Below are positions 25,813-35,116 of a stretch of 64,000 bases of DNA, piece by piece. The notes below the pieces were generated by a model. It did not search any database, was not told the origin of the DNA, and saw only the letters and a list, made by a program, of their open reading frames with translations. The DNA is from Gemmatimonadaceae bacterium (GTDB lineage Bacteria > Gemmatimonadota > Gemmatimonadetes > Gemmatimonadales > Gemmatimonadaceae), in NCBI GenBank assembly GCA_036496605.1, contig DASXKV010000006.1, positions 1 to 64,000 on the forward strand, in the 5' to 3' direction. The first letter of the stretch is position 1; each line of letters starts with the position of its first letter. A program made the position numbers and the translations under genes.

Positions 25813-26951
25813 AATACCTACCGTTGGTGCTCGCCAATCTCGGACGCCACAAGCGGCGCACGATCCTGACCATAACGAGTGTCGCGCTGGCGCTCTTTCT
25901 GTTCGCGTCACTCCAAACGGTGGTGACGACGATCGCGAACGCCGCGAATGTCGGGAGCGTGCGTCGTCTCGTCTCGACGAGCGCGACCGGCATCGTCTTC
26001 CCGCTGCCGATCTCGTACGCGAATCGTCTGCAAGCCGTGCCCGGAATCGAGGCGGTGACCTACGCGAACTGGTTCGGCGGCCGCTATGGCGATGGCAGGA
26101 AGTTCTTCGGCCAGTTCGCCATCGATCCGAAGTCGTACCTCGACATGTACCCGGAGATCTCCGTCCAGGAAGATCAGAAGCAAGCCTTCGTTCAGGAGCG
26201 CTCGGCAGCGCTCGTCGGCAAAGGACTCATGAATGCGTTCGGCTGGAAGCTCGGGCAGAACGTCACGCTTCAGGGAACGATCTATCCGGGCGACTGGACG
26301 TTCACGATCCGAGGCACCTACACGCCGACGGCTGCGTCGATCACCGATGACATGATGTTTTTCCACCACGACTATCTCGATGAGCGCACCGGCCGACAGG
26401 GTCTCGTTGGCTGGTACGTCGCGCGCATCGATCATCCCGATCGCGCGGCGACCATCGCGAAGACGATCGACGATCAGTTCAAGAATTCATCATATCCTTC
26501 GAAGACCGGCACGGAACAGGCCTTCAATGCAAGCTTTGCGACGATGTGGGGCAATGTGAGCTTGCTCATGGGCACGATCGGCATGGCGGTCGTGTTCGCG
26601 ATCCTCTTGGTGTCGGCGAACGCGATGATGATGAGCGCACGGGAACGGACGCGCGAAGTCGCGATACTGAAAACGATCGGCTTCGGTGACACGACGTTAT
26701 TCGGCGTCGTGATGCTCGAGGCAGCCGTCATCGCCGTTACCGGTGCCGTGATCGGTCTCGGCGGAGCGAAGGTGCTGTACAAAGCGACACATTTCAGTGG
26801 CGGCGGCTTTCTCCCTGGCTTCGATGTCACGGGCACAACGCTGGCCTTAGGCTCGGCGGTCGCGATCGTTCTGATGATCGCGAGCGGTGCCGTGCCGGCG
26901 ATTCGCGCCGCGCGGCTGCCGGTGATCTCGGCACTGAGGCAGGTCGAATGA
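25809..26951 (+). CDS. ABC transporter permease, FtsX/MacB type (first of a pair)
   Basis: The 380-residue permease has helix 1 near the N-terminus (RTILTITSVALALFLFASLQTVV), a large periplasmic domain (about 45-240) and three C-terminal helices. These begin at SLLMGTIGMAVVFAILLVSANAMMMSARERTREVAILKTIGF, the FtsX-domain signature with the coupling-helix region REVAILK. It presumably pairs with the second permease as a heterodimer. Start and stop both overlap neighbours by 4 bp. Confidence 0.92.
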   Translation: MKYLPLVLANLGRHKRRTILTITSVALALFLFASLQTVVTTIANAANVGSVRRLVSTSATGIVFPLPISYANRLQAVPGIEAVTYANWFGGRYGDGRKFFGQFAIDPKSYLDMYPEISVQEDQKQAFVQERSAALVGKGLMNAFGWKLGQNVTLQGTIYPGDWTFTIRGTYTPTAASITDDMMFFHHDYLDERTGRQGLVGWYVARIDHPDRAATIAKTIDDQFKNSSYPSKTGTEQAFNASFATMWGNVSLLMGTIGMAVVFAILLVSANAMMMSARERTREVAILKTIGFGDTTLFGVVMLEAAVIAVTGAVIGLGGAKVLYKATHFSGGGFLPGFDVTGTTLALGSAVAIVLMIASGAVPAIRAARLPVISALRQVE

Positions 26952-28114
26952 AGATCCCATTCATCTACAACGCGCGGAGTGTCATTCAGCGGCCCGCGTC
27001 GACGGCGTTCACCGCCGTCGGTATCGCCCTCGTCGTCGCGGTGTTCATCGGCATGCTCGCGCTGGCAAACGGCTTCCGCGCCGCACTCGCGCGCACGGGA
27101 TCCGATAACAACGCGCTCGTCCTGCGCCGCGGTGCGGACTCGGAGCTCTCCAGCGGCATCGATCGCGAGACGGCGAACCTGATCGCGACGTCGCCGCATG
27201 TCGCCCTTGCCGCCGACGGTCGCCCGCTGGTCAGTCCCGAGGTCTACGTGCTCGTCCCGCTCGTTAGGGTCGGCGGTGACAGCAATGCGGTCGGGAATGT
27301 GGTGATTCGCGGCATCAGTGAGAAGGCGTGGGATGTGCGCGCCAATATCCATGTCGACAACGGCCACCGCCCAGCCTCGGGCCGCAGTGAGATCTGCGTC
27401 GGGACGAAGATCCTTGGCCGATACAGGAATACCAGTATCGGTGACAGGCTTCGCTTCGCCGGTCGCAACTGGGACGTCGTCTGTAACTTCAGCGCCGGCG
27501 GCTCCGCATTCGAGTCGGAGATCTGGGGCGAGAACGAGCAGTTCATGCCCGTGTTCCGTGGCCAGGTGTTCCAGTCCGTCTCGTTCCGCTTGAAGGATCC
27601 AGCAGCGTTCGAGGAAGCGAAGCGGGCGCTCGAGGGAGACAAACGACTTCAGGTGGACGTCCACCGGGAGTCGACGTTCTACGTCGACCAATCGAAGCTG
27701 CTCGGCGACATTCTCCAGTTCCTCGCGATCGTGATCACGAGCATCATGGCAATTGGCGCGGTATTCGGCGCGGTAAACACGATGTACGCTGCTGTCGCCG
27801 GTCGGACGCCGGAGATCGCGGTCCTGTTGACGTTAGGCTTTCATCCGCGCAGCGTGCTGGCGAGCTTCCTCGTCGAGTCGGCGCTGATCGCCGCGATCGG
27901 TGGCATCATCGGTTGTTTGATTGCGCTCCCCGTCAACGGATTTGTTGCGAGCACAACCAACTGGTCGAACTTCAGCGAGATCGCCTTCAATTTCCGGGTC
28001 ACGCCTGGACTTCTGCTCGCGGGACTGATCTTCGCCGTCGTTATGGGAGTGGCGGGCGGATTCTTTCCCGCCAGACGAGCGGCGAAGCTTCCGGTCGTGC
28101 AAGCGTTGAGGTAA
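26948..28114 (+). CDS. ABC transporter permease, FtsX/MacB type (second of a pair)
   Basis: A 388-residue protein with the same topology as its neighbour: helix at AFTAVGIALVVAVFIGMLALANGF, a periplasmic domain (about 45-260), then the FtsX part SIMAIGAVFGAVNTMYAAVAGRTPEIAVLLTLGFHPRSVLASFLVESALIAAIGGIIG. The coupling sequence GRTPEIAVLLTLGF differs from the RTREVAILKTIGF of the first permease, so the two are not recent duplicates. It ends the ATPase-permease unit; 73 bp and a strong hairpin separate it from the next gene. Confidence 0.92.
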   Translation: MKIPFIYNARSVIQRPASTAFTAVGIALVVAVFIGMLALANGFRAALARTGSDNNALVLRRGADSELSSGIDRETANLIATSPHVALAADGRPLVSPEVYVLVPLVRVGGDSNAVGNVVIRGISEKAWDVRANIHVDNGHRPASGRSEICVGTKILGRYRNTSIGDRLRFAGRNWDVVCNFSAGGSAFESEIWGENEQFMPVFRGQVFQSVSFRLKDPAAFEEAKRALEGDKRLQVDVHRESTFYVDQSKLLGDILQFLAIVITSIMAIGAVFGAVNTMYAAVAGRTPEIAVLLTLGFHPRSVLASFLVESALIAAIGGIIGCLIALPVNGFVASTTNWSNFSEIAFNFRVTPGLLLAGLIFAVVMGVAGGFFPARRAAKLPVVQALR

Positions 28115-28130
28115 GGTGGTTCGTGATCGG

Positions 28131-28171
28131 TGTCTGGTCGTTGGTGGCACCCAACTACCAACGACCAGACA
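28131..28171 (+). terminator. Perfect 15-bp hairpin after the ABC permease genes
   Basis: TGTCTGGTCGTTGGT (28131-28145) pairs perfectly with 28157-28171 across an 11-base loop, 17 bp after the permease stop. No T-run follows, so it could be a factor-assisted terminator, an mRNA-stabilising hairpin or an intergenic repeat of the TGGT/GTTGGT kind also hinted at near 62094-62112. Confidence 0.6.
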
Positions 28172-28187
28172 GCAATAACCAATAGAC

Positions 28188-28706
28188 ATGCTCGCCCTTC
28201 TAAAGCTCCTCCAATCGCTCGTCAAAACATTGCACTCCGACGGAACGCCGACCCAGATCGGGCTCGGCGTCGCACTCGGAGCGGCATTGGGACTGACGCC
28301 GATCGCGAACGCGCACAATCTGATAGTTCTATTGCTGCTCGCGGTGCTGAACGTGTCTTTTGGCGCGGGTATGTTGGCCTGGGCGGTCTTCGTGCCTGTG
28401 GGATTCATGCTCGACCCGCTGTTCGATCGCGTCGGACACTGGCTCCTGATCGACGCAGCATCCCTTCGGCCTCTCTGGACGACGTGGGACAACACGCCAG
28501 TGCTCGCGCTCACGAACTTCAACAACACCGTCGTTCTCGGTAGCGTTGTCGTCTGGCTCGTGCTCTTCGTACCGCTCTGGTTCGTGTCGCGGGTCGCGAT
28601 CATCCGCTATCGCGCGACAATCGGCGAGCGCGTACGCCAGTCGCACTTCTACAAGGTTCTCTCCGCCTCCCAGGTGTACAATGTCTACCGCTGGTTCCGT
28701 CCGTAG
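28188..28706 (+). CDS. TIGR03546-family membrane protein
   Basis: A 172-residue protein with several membrane helices. The N-terminal TPTQIGLGVALGAALGLTPIANAHNLIVLLLLAVLNVSFGAGMLAWAVF and the C-terminal SHFYKVLSASQVYNVYRWFRP resemble TIGR03546, a family normally encoded beside TIGR03545. Function is unknown. Its 3' end overlaps the next gene's start by 26 bp, indicating coupling. The TPTQIGLGVALGAALGLTP motif recalls short DUF2062-like membrane proteins. Confidence 0.8.
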   Translation: MLALLKLLQSLVKTLHSDGTPTQIGLGVALGAALGLTPIANAHNLIVLLLLAVLNVSFGAGMLAWAVFVPVGFMLDPLFDRVGHWLLIDAASLRPLWTTWDNTPVLALTNFNNTVVLGSVVVWLVLFVPLWFVSRVAIIRYRATIGERVRQSHFYKVLSASQVYNVYRWFRP

Positions 28707-30585
28707 CGGCTCGACGCCGGCCTACGGTCCGCCCGCGGCTGGCAGCGGCGCGGCGCCTAACGGGTCGAGCGGCCGCAAGCGCAAGGCGTTCTTCCGCTGG
28801 CAGGGTATCGTGCCGATCGTGCTCGTTGGCGCGCTCGTCGCGTTGGTTTGGTTGCTCTTCGCCGAGCGCCTTCTGCGCAACACCATGGAGGAAGCGGGCA
28901 CCAAGGCGTTAGGCGCCGAAGTCGACGTCGCGGATCTCAAGATCCATCTCACGCAAAGCGCCATCGAGATCGCGGGCATCGCCGTCGCTGATCCATTCGA
29001 TGCCCATAGGAACCTCCTCGAGATCAAGCGCCTCTTCGTCGAGCTCGAGCCTGCACCGCTGGCGGAGAAGAAGCTCGTCGTGAGCCGGCTCACGATCGGG
29101 GATGTCCGCACCGGCACGACACGAGCCACTGTCGCGCGGCCCGTGCCTGCGGGCGGCTTTGCGACGTCGGCGCTCCGCGCCATGCAACAATGGGCAAAGC
29201 AGTTCGACGTACCGCTCCTCTCGTTCACACCTATCGACACGATCAAGTCCATCGTGCTCGATCCGACGCAGCTCACGTCGGTGAAGGCCGCGCTTGCGCT
29301 CGCGGCACGCGGGGACTCGGCGCGCAACAGCGTCGAGAAAGGCTTCGCGAATCTGAAGTTGCAGGCGACGCTCGACTCCTCGCGCGCGCTGCTCACGCGA
29401 CTTCAGGGCACGAACGTTCGTACGCTCGGCATCTCCGGCGCGCGCTCCGCGGTCAATGATATTCGGCGCGTGTCCAGCCAGGTAGATTCAGCGAGGAAGC
29501 GAGTTGAGAGCTTTGCAAATGGCTCGCGTGCTCTTGTGGACAGCATGCAGAGTGGATTGCGAACGCTGGACGACGCCCGCAAAGCCGACTACGCCTTCGC
29601 CCGCCGATTGATCAAGCTGCCGTCCGTCGACGCACCGGACATCGGCTCGGCGCTCTTCGGCAGGGTGACGATCGACAAAGTTCAGGAAGCTCTCTACTGG
29701 AGCCAGCTCGCGCAGCACTATATGCCGCCCGGCCTCTTGCCGAAGGAGTCTGAGGGGCCAAAACGACTTCGCGCATCGGGAACGACTGTGCACTTCGTGA
29801 AGCCCGCAGCCTATCCACGCTTCCTGCTCCGTCGCGCTGATCTCAGCGTCGCGATAAGTGACGGACCTGCGAAAGGGAACTACGTCGCCGCCATCACGAA
29901 TGCGACAACCGAACCGGTGCTCGTCGGCCAGCCGACAACGTTCGCGGTGAGACGTGCCGCAAGCGGCACGGGTATCGATTCGCTGCGCCTAACGGGACTG
30001 CTCGATCACCGTACGGCGAAGCCGCGCGACGTGGTGAATCTGCAAGCGGCGGGCGTCGCGCTACCGGGGTTTCCAATTCCGGGGCTTCCCTATCGCGCCG
30101 AGCTGGGGCGCGGCGCCACCGCGCTCTCGTTGTCGCTCGACGGCGATCAGCTCGCGGCGAAATGGATGGTCGCATCGAACAAGATGGCTTGGGTTGCAGA
30201 CAGCAGCGCCAGCAAGCGGCTGAACACAATCGAGTCACTCGTCGCGCGGGTTCTCACGGGCGTCTCGGCGCTGCAGATGAACGCCGACGTGACCGGCACG
30301 TTGAAGTCGCCCAAGCTCGCGGTGAGCTCGAATCTGGATCGCCTCGTCGCCGATCAGCTGCGCAATGTCGTCGGTGCTCAGGTGGCCGCGGCCGAGGCCA
30401 AGTTGCGCGCCCGCGTTGACAGTCTGGTCGATGAGAAGGCCGCGCCGGTGAAGCAGCGCGTCGCCGATCTCCGCGCGAGCGCAGACAAGCGCGTCGGCGA
30501 TGCGCGCGCGCAGCTCGATGCCGAGAAGCAGAAGCTCGACGCACAACTCAAAGCACTGAGCGGCGGACTAGTCGGCCTGCCCTGA
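28681..30585 (+). CDS. TIGR03545-family envelope protein, AsmA-like N-terminus
   Basis: The 634-residue protein has a cytoplasmic Gly/Ser/Pro-rich lead, one membrane helix (about 40-60) and a long extracytoplasmic part. Residues about 70-140 (LGAEVDVADLKIHLTQSAIEIAGIAVADP, LEIKRLFVELEPAPLAEKKLVVSRLTIGDVRTGTTR) read like AsmA/DUF748-type beta-groove repeats. The C-terminal 100 residues are a likely coiled coil. TIGR03545 proteins are of unknown function; an envelope lipid-transport role is my inference from the AsmA-like pattern. The start at 28681 lies within the previous gene, and 9-bp tandem repeats follow the stop. Confidence 0.78.
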   Translation: MSTAGSVRSGSTPAYGPPAAGSGAAPNGSSGRKRKAFFRWQGIVPIVLVGALVALVWLLFAERLLRNTMEEAGTKALGAEVDVADLKIHLTQSAIEIAGIAVADPFDAHRNLLEIKRLFVELEPAPLAEKKLVVSRLTIGDVRTGTTRATVARPVPAGGFATSALRAMQQWAKQFDVPLLSFTPIDTIKSIVLDPTQLTSVKAALALAARGDSARNSVEKGFANLKLQATLDSSRALLTRLQGTNVRTLGISGARSAVNDIRRVSSQVDSARKRVESFANGSRALVDSMQSGLRTLDDARKADYAFARRLIKLPSVDAPDIGSALFGRVTIDKVQEALYWSQLAQHYMPPGLLPKESEGPKRLRASGTTVHFVKPAAYPRFLLRRADLSVAISDGPAKGNYVAAITNATTEPVLVGQPTTFAVRRAASGTGIDSLRLTGLLDHRTAKPRDVVNLQAAGVALPGFPIPGLPYRAELGRGATALSLSLDGDQLAAKWMVASNKMAWVADSSASKRLNTIESLVARVLTGVSALQMNADVTGTLKSPKLAVSSNLDRLVADQLRNVVGAQVAAAEAKLRARVDSLVDEKAAPVKQRVADLRASADKRVGDARAQLDAEKQKLDAQLKALSGGLVGLP

Positions 30586-30619
30586 GGCGTGCGAGGCGTG
30601 CGAGGCGCGCGAGGCGCGG
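30584..30619. repeat. Four 9-bp tandem repeats at a gene end
   Basis: Four units of GAGGCGTGC-like sequence (30584-30592, 30593-30601, 30602-30610, 30611-30619) start on the last two bases of the TGA stop of the TIGR03545-like gene. The last two units have C or G substitutions. They sit between two convergent genes. Confidence 0.8.
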
Positions 30620-30640
30620 GATTAACAGACTGTGAATCGA

Positions 30641-32119
30641 TCAGAGTTCTGGGCGCCGCCTCGGGATTCCCGTCTGGAGACGGCGCCGCTGCTGGACCGG
30701 GCCATCCGCGTGCGCCGCATCATTGAGCAAACGCTCACGGTCGGCAGCATCGATCAACCGGCCGTTCGCGACGACGGCCGCGATGTGCGAGATGTTGCGA
30801 ATATCGGCCAGCGGATCGCCATCGAGGAGGACGAGATCCGCGACCTTCCCGACCGACACCGTACCGAGTGTGTCCGTCGCATGCAGGAAGCGGGCAGGGT
30901 TGAGCGTGGCAGCCTGCAGCGCCGCGAGGGGCGTGAGTCCCGCCGCCACGAGCCGAGCCAGCTCGTCGTGCAGGCTGAATCCCGGCAGGCAATACGGGTT
31001 GAGCTCGTCGGTGCCGGCGAGGATCGGCACGCCGTCTCGCCAGAGCTCACCGACAATGATCGTCTCACGGCGGAACTGCGCCTGCTGCGCCGCCGCGCCG
31101 CGCCCACCTCGCTCGATCGTTTCGGCGCGGTCGAACCAGCGCTGCCTAACGACTCGCGGTACGTAGCGAAGCCGAGGATCGTTCTCGAGTGCTGGGTCGT
31201 CGAGGTGCGTGACGTTGTAGCGGACGGTCAGCGTCGGGACCTGCCAGGTTTGGTTGCGCACGAACGTCGCCGCGAGGGAATCGCAGCGCGCCGCATCGTA
31301 GGTGGAATCGATCAGCCCACCGGCGCCACGCTCGAAGCTCGACGCGGCGGCCCAACCGCGCGACGAGATCGTGCGCGCTGTCCCCTCGACGATCTGCGAC
31401 TCGAGTGCGGAACAGCCCAGTGCCACTCCCGTTAGGTGCTCGATGCTGCGCTGACCCGCATCCGAAGCCTCGGCCGCGGTGATCGCGATCGTCACGTGGC
31501 CCGCGAACGGGATGCCGAGCTTCTTCGACTCCTCGGCAATCGCGAAATACGTGTCGCGTGGGAGATGGCTGTAGACCTTGATAAAGTCGGCGCCGTCGCG
31601 TTGGAGCGAGCGCACGACGTTCCGGGCGTCGTCGGCATTGCGCACCCGAATCGAATTGGGCCACACCGGTTCTGGTCCATCGACGAGGTTTCCGGCGGCG
31701 ACGAGACGCGGGTGCCGGCCATCGCGCTCCGCGACGCGCGATCGCCAGTCGCGAATGACGCCCGGGTCGCCCCACATGTCGCGCACGCCGGTAACTCCGT
31801 TGGCGACGAACAGCTCGGCGACCGCGTCGGCCATGTTCGGCCACGCGGCGTGGACGTGCATGTCCCAGAGCCCGGGGATGAGGAACTTGCCGCGTCCGTC
31901 GACCACGCGCGCGTCCGAGGGCGCCGCTTCGGAATCGATGCTCGCGATGCGGTTGCCTCTCACGACGACCGTCGCGTCGGCGAGCGGCCGGCCACCGGTC
32001 ACGTCGATGACCGTGACGTGCGTGATCGCGATGGCCGCCGATGGAGCAATATCGGGCGATCGGCTGGACGACGAACACGCTGCCACGACGACGACGATCA
32101 GGGCAACGAAATATCTCAC
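30641..32119 (-). CDS. Amidohydrolase-family lipoprotein (imidazolonepropionase-like)
   Basis: The 492-residue protein has a lipoprotein signal (VALIVVVVAACSS, Cys15). A composite metal-dependent hydrolase domain follows: TVVVRGNRIASIDSE, then LIPGLWDMHVHAAWP (first two metal His), FIKVYSHLP (likely Lys bridge), FAGHVTI, SIEHLTG, and the late Asp in ILAGTDELNP. The ending SVGKVADLVLLDGDPLADIRNI is a typical closing module of cytosine-deaminase/prolidase-like amidohydrolases. The substrate is unknown; dipeptides or cyclic amides are likely. Convergent with the TIGR03545-like gene. Confidence 0.9.
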   Translation of the reverse strand: MRYFVALIVVVVAACSSSSRSPDIAPSAAIAITHVTVIDVTGGRPLADATVVVRGNRIASIDSEAAPSDARVVDGRGKFLIPGLWDMHVHAAWPNMADAVAELFVANGVTGVRDMWGDPGVIRDWRSRVAERDGRHPRLVAAGNLVDGPEPVWPNSIRVRNADDARNVVRSLQRDGADFIKVYSHLPRDTYFAIAEESKKLGIPFAGHVTIAITAAEASDAGQRSIEHLTGVALGCSALESQIVEGTARTISSRGWAAASSFERGAGGLIDSTYDAARCDSLAATFVRNQTWQVPTLTVRYNVTHLDDPALENDPRLRYVPRVVRQRWFDRAETIERGGRGAAAQQAQFRRETIIVGELWRDGVPILAGTDELNPYCLPGFSLHDELARLVAAGLTPLAALQAATLNPARFLHATDTLGTVSVGKVADLVLLDGDPLADIRNISHIAAVVANGRLIDAADRERLLNDAAHADGPVQQRRRLQTGIPRRRPEL

Positions 32120-32169
32120 GTACTTCGCGACCCCTTGATACCAACCGAAGTCACGCCCAAGCTGTCCAA

Positions 32170-32212
32170 GCCCTAGACTCTACGCTCTAGCCCCTAGCCC
32201 CCCGGTCCCCCC
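32170..32212. repeat. C-rich (CCCCTAG) array before a permease gene
   Basis: A C-rich tract with CTAGCCCC units ends in runs of six C before the GTG start at 32213. It belongs to the same family as the arrays at 35117, 35551, 38763 and 62148. Here it lies between divergent genes, so it occupies two 5' regions rather than gene ends. Confidence 0.6.
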
Positions 32213-34639
32213 GTGCGCGATATCCGCTATTCCATCCGCCGGCTCCTCAAGAGTCCTGGCTTCACCGCCGTCGTCGTCTTGACGCTCGGTCTCGGCATCG
32301 GTGCCAACACGGCGATTTTCAGCGTCATCAACACCGTGCTTCTCCAGCCGCTCGACTATCGCGAGCCGGACCGCCTCGTCACGATCAACCACTTCTATCG
32401 GTCCGCGGCGCTGAACAACCTCGAGGCGCCCGTCTCGGCCGTTGGATTCCGGGACTACCGCGACAAGACGAAGAGTTTCGAGGCCGTCGCGGTCGAAACC
32501 GGCTGGAGCGCGAACCTAACGGGAACGGGTGACCCCGAGCGCGTGCCGGCGATCCGTGTCTCGGGCGACTATTTCCGTGTGTTTGGCGTCGCGCCGCAGT
32601 TAGGCAGAGTCTTCGGTCGAGACGAGGATGAGCCCGGAAAGAATCAGGTCGTCGTGCTGAGCGACGGATTGTGGAAGCGCATTTACGGCGGCGATCGCGG
32701 CATCGTCGGCAAGACGATCCAACTCAACGCGCAGAGCTATACGATCCTTGGCGTCATGCCCGAGGGATTCAAAGCGTTCTTCAATAGCCAGGCCGACATC
32801 TGGACGCCGCTCGCGCTCGATCCAAAGCAGTTCAGTCCGGAGAATTACACCAACGAGTCGCTGAACCTCACGGCGCGGCTCAAGCCGGGCGTCTCGGCGA
32901 AGCAGGCTGACGCGGAGATGCACGCGTTCGCCGAGCAGGTGCGTCGACTGTATCCGAACTTCGTGGGCAAGGTGTGGACGCTCAAGGTCAGGACGCTGAA
33001 TGAACTGGCGACTGGCGACATTCGGCCCGCGCTGCTCGTGCTGCTCGGCGCAGTGGGATTCGTGCTGCTCATCGCCTGCGCCAACGTTGCCAATCTGCTG
33101 CTCGCGCGCGTGACGTCGCGGCAAAAGGAAGTCGCGATCCGCACCGCCTTGGGTGCCGATCGATGGGTGCTCGTCAGGCAATTACTCACCGAGAGCGTGC
33201 TCCTCGCGCTCGCCGGCGGCCTCCTTGGACTCGGCATCGCCTATTGGAGTGTGCGAACGCTCATCGCGATCGTGCCCAACATTCCGCGCGCGAACGAGCT
33301 CGGTATCGACGGTTCGGTGCTGGCGTTCACGCTCGGGCTGTCGGTGTTCACGGGCCTGCTGTTCGGCGTCGTACCGGCGCTCCAGACCTCGCGAACGAAT
33401 CTTCACGAAACGCTCAAGGAGGGCGGACGCACCGGTTCGGCGGACGTCTCCGGTCGGGTACTGCGCCGTGTGCTGGTCGTCGGCGAGATGGCGCTGGCGA
33501 TGACGCTGCTCATCGGCGCCGGCCTGCTGATCAAGAGCGTGGCAAAGCTGCAGCACGTGAGCCCTGGCTTCGACCCCGATCGACTCCTCACATTCAACCT
33601 GTCGCTGCCTAACGCGAAATACCCTAACGATACCATCCGTCAACAGTTCTTCCAGAGCATGATCGAGCGCGTCAGCCACGTTCCAGGAGTCGCCGCAGTG
33701 GGGGGGACCTCGACGATGCCTTTCGGCGGCAGCTGGTCGACGGGAAGCTTCAACGTCGAGGGCTATCAGCGGGCACCGAATGAACCAGGACCGTGGGGTG
33801 ATATCCGGATCGTGACGCCGGACTTCTTCCGAACGATGCACATCCCGCTCTTGCAGGGCCGGACTTTCGGCACGCAGGACAGCCACGGCGGCCAGTCGGT
33901 CGCGATCGTCGACGAGGAGTTCGTACGCAAGTACTATCCGAGCCAGAATCCGATCGGAAAGCGAGTGTACTTCAGCGATCAGCCGAAGGACTCCGATTAC
34001 ATCAGCATCGTCGGCGTCGTCGGACACGCGATGCACGAAGCGCTCGACGCGAAGCCACGCATTCAGCTCTATCTGCCGTACGCGCAGATTCCCAACCGCC
34101 AATCGATGTCTGTTGCCGTGCGCACGACCGGCGATCCTCTCTTGATGGCGCGTACGGTTCGCGAGGCGATTCATACTGTCGACAAAGACATGCCGCTCTC
34201 GAATGTGAAGAGCATGGACGACCTGCTCGAGAGCTCGCTCGGCCAGCGACGATTGTCGATGATCCTGCTCGGTGCGTTCTCGGCGATTGCGATGCTGCTC
34301 GCATCGATCGGGATCTACGGCGTGCTCGCGTACACGGTGACGCAGCGCTCGCGCGAGCTGGGAATTCGCATGGCCCTCGGCGCCGCGCGAGGCCGCGTGC
34401 TGCGGCTCGTGATCGGTCAGGGGATGGTCCTCGCCGTCATCGGTATCGCGATCGGGCTCGTTGGTGCGCTCGCGCTGACGCGGCTCCTCGCGGCGCAGCT
34501 CTACTCGATAACGCCGACTGATCCGGTGACGTTCATCGGCGTGTCGTTCATGCTCGCCGGGATCGCACTCGTGGCAACGTTACTCCCAGCTTTGCGAGCG
34601 ACGCGCGTGGATCCCGTCGTGGCACTACGAGAAGAGTAG
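32213..34639 (+). CDS. ADOP-type duplicated FtsX/MacB permease (1 of 4)
   Basis: An 808-residue permease with two MacB_PCD/FtsX modules, the layout of the family called acidobacterial duplicated orphan permeases (ADOP). The N-terminus RDIRYSIRRLLKSPGFTAVVVLTLGLGIGANTAIFSVINTVLLQPL is diagnostic. The first FtsX helices are near VLLGAVGFVLLIACANVANLLLARVTSRQKEVAIRTALGA, and the second module ends SRELGIRMALGAARGRVLRLVIGQGMVLAVIG and RVDPVVALREE. It has about eight membrane helices and no ATPase domain; no ATPase gene is adjacent. The start is a GTG. Confidence 0.92.
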   Translation: MRDIRYSIRRLLKSPGFTAVVVLTLGLGIGANTAIFSVINTVLLQPLDYREPDRLVTINHFYRSAALNNLEAPVSAVGFRDYRDKTKSFEAVAVETGWSANLTGTGDPERVPAIRVSGDYFRVFGVAPQLGRVFGRDEDEPGKNQVVVLSDGLWKRIYGGDRGIVGKTIQLNAQSYTILGVMPEGFKAFFNSQADIWTPLALDPKQFSPENYTNESLNLTARLKPGVSAKQADAEMHAFAEQVRRLYPNFVGKVWTLKVRTLNELATGDIRPALLVLLGAVGFVLLIACANVANLLLARVTSRQKEVAIRTALGADRWVLVRQLLTESVLLALAGGLLGLGIAYWSVRTLIAIVPNIPRANELGIDGSVLAFTLGLSVFTGLLFGVVPALQTSRTNLHETLKEGGRTGSADVSGRVLRRVLVVGEMALAMTLLIGAGLLIKSVAKLQHVSPGFDPDRLLTFNLSLPNAKYPNDTIRQQFFQSMIERVSHVPGVAAVGGTSTMPFGGSWSTGSFNVEGYQRAPNEPGPWGDIRIVTPDFFRTMHIPLLQGRTFGTQDSHGGQSVAIVDEEFVRKYYPSQNPIGKRVYFSDQPKDSDYISIVGVVGHAMHEALDAKPRIQLYLPYAQIPNRQSMSVAVRTTGDPLLMARTVREAIHTVDKDMPLSNVKSMDDLLESSLGQRRLSMILLGAFSAIAMLLASIGIYGVLAYTVTQRSRELGIRMALGAARGRVLRLVIGQGMVLAVIGIAIGLVGALALTRLLAAQLYSITPTDPVTFIGVSFMLAGIALVATLLPALRATRVDPVVALREE

Positions 34640-34744
34640 CCGTGAAAGCAAGCGCGAGCGTGGCCGCGACGAGCAAAGAGGAAACGACACGATTCATGCA
34701 GCGGCTTCCTGACGGCGGTTCACAATGTGATCAGGGAGCAACCA

Positions 34745-35116
34745 ATGGAACCAAATCGACCGGAAAAGGACGCCGCAAGCGCTAACGAATCCGATCCTCT
34801 CTTTCGATCGCAGTCGGACTATGCCTATCGATTCGGCTACGATGCGGCCGGCGATCCTCGGAACTCGGGCAAGCAATTCGAGGAGGTCGAGAAGGACCTC
34901 GAGGGCGGCTGGCTGAACGTTCGCGTACCCGGTGGCGAATGGCAGGCGGTCCGTGATGACGCGCGTCTGGGTTACCAGCGCGGACAACACATCGGTATCG
35001 AGCCAGCCAGCGGCGCGATAGGCCAGACGTCGGACGACCGCCCGAGCTTCGCGGATCCGGTCGCCGATGGAATCGACCCAACATCACCGGAAAGCCCGGA
35101 GCAAGGCGAAGCGTGA
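34745..35116 (+). CDS. Conserved hypothetical soluble protein
   Basis: A 123-residue acidic protein with no signal or membrane helix. The central part YAYRFGYDAAGDPRNSGKQFEEVEKDLEGGWLNVRVPGGEWQAVRDDARLGYQRG looks well folded and conserved; the ends are low-complexity. The ATG at 34745 follows a GGGAG site at 34734. A GCTAACG variant of the heptamer lies at 34782. Function unknown. A G-rich array begins on the base after its stop. Confidence 0.65.
   Translation: MEPNRPEKDAASANESDPLFRSQSDYAYRFGYDAAGDPRNSGKQFEEVEKDLEGGWLNVRVPGGEWQAVRDDARLGYQRGQHIGIEPASGAIGQTSDDRPSFADPVADGIDPTSPESPEQGEA

Noticed and set aside
26474-27691. A 405-residue minus-strand frame
   Set aside because: Antisense of the second half of the ABC permease genes; no start context or conserved motifs.
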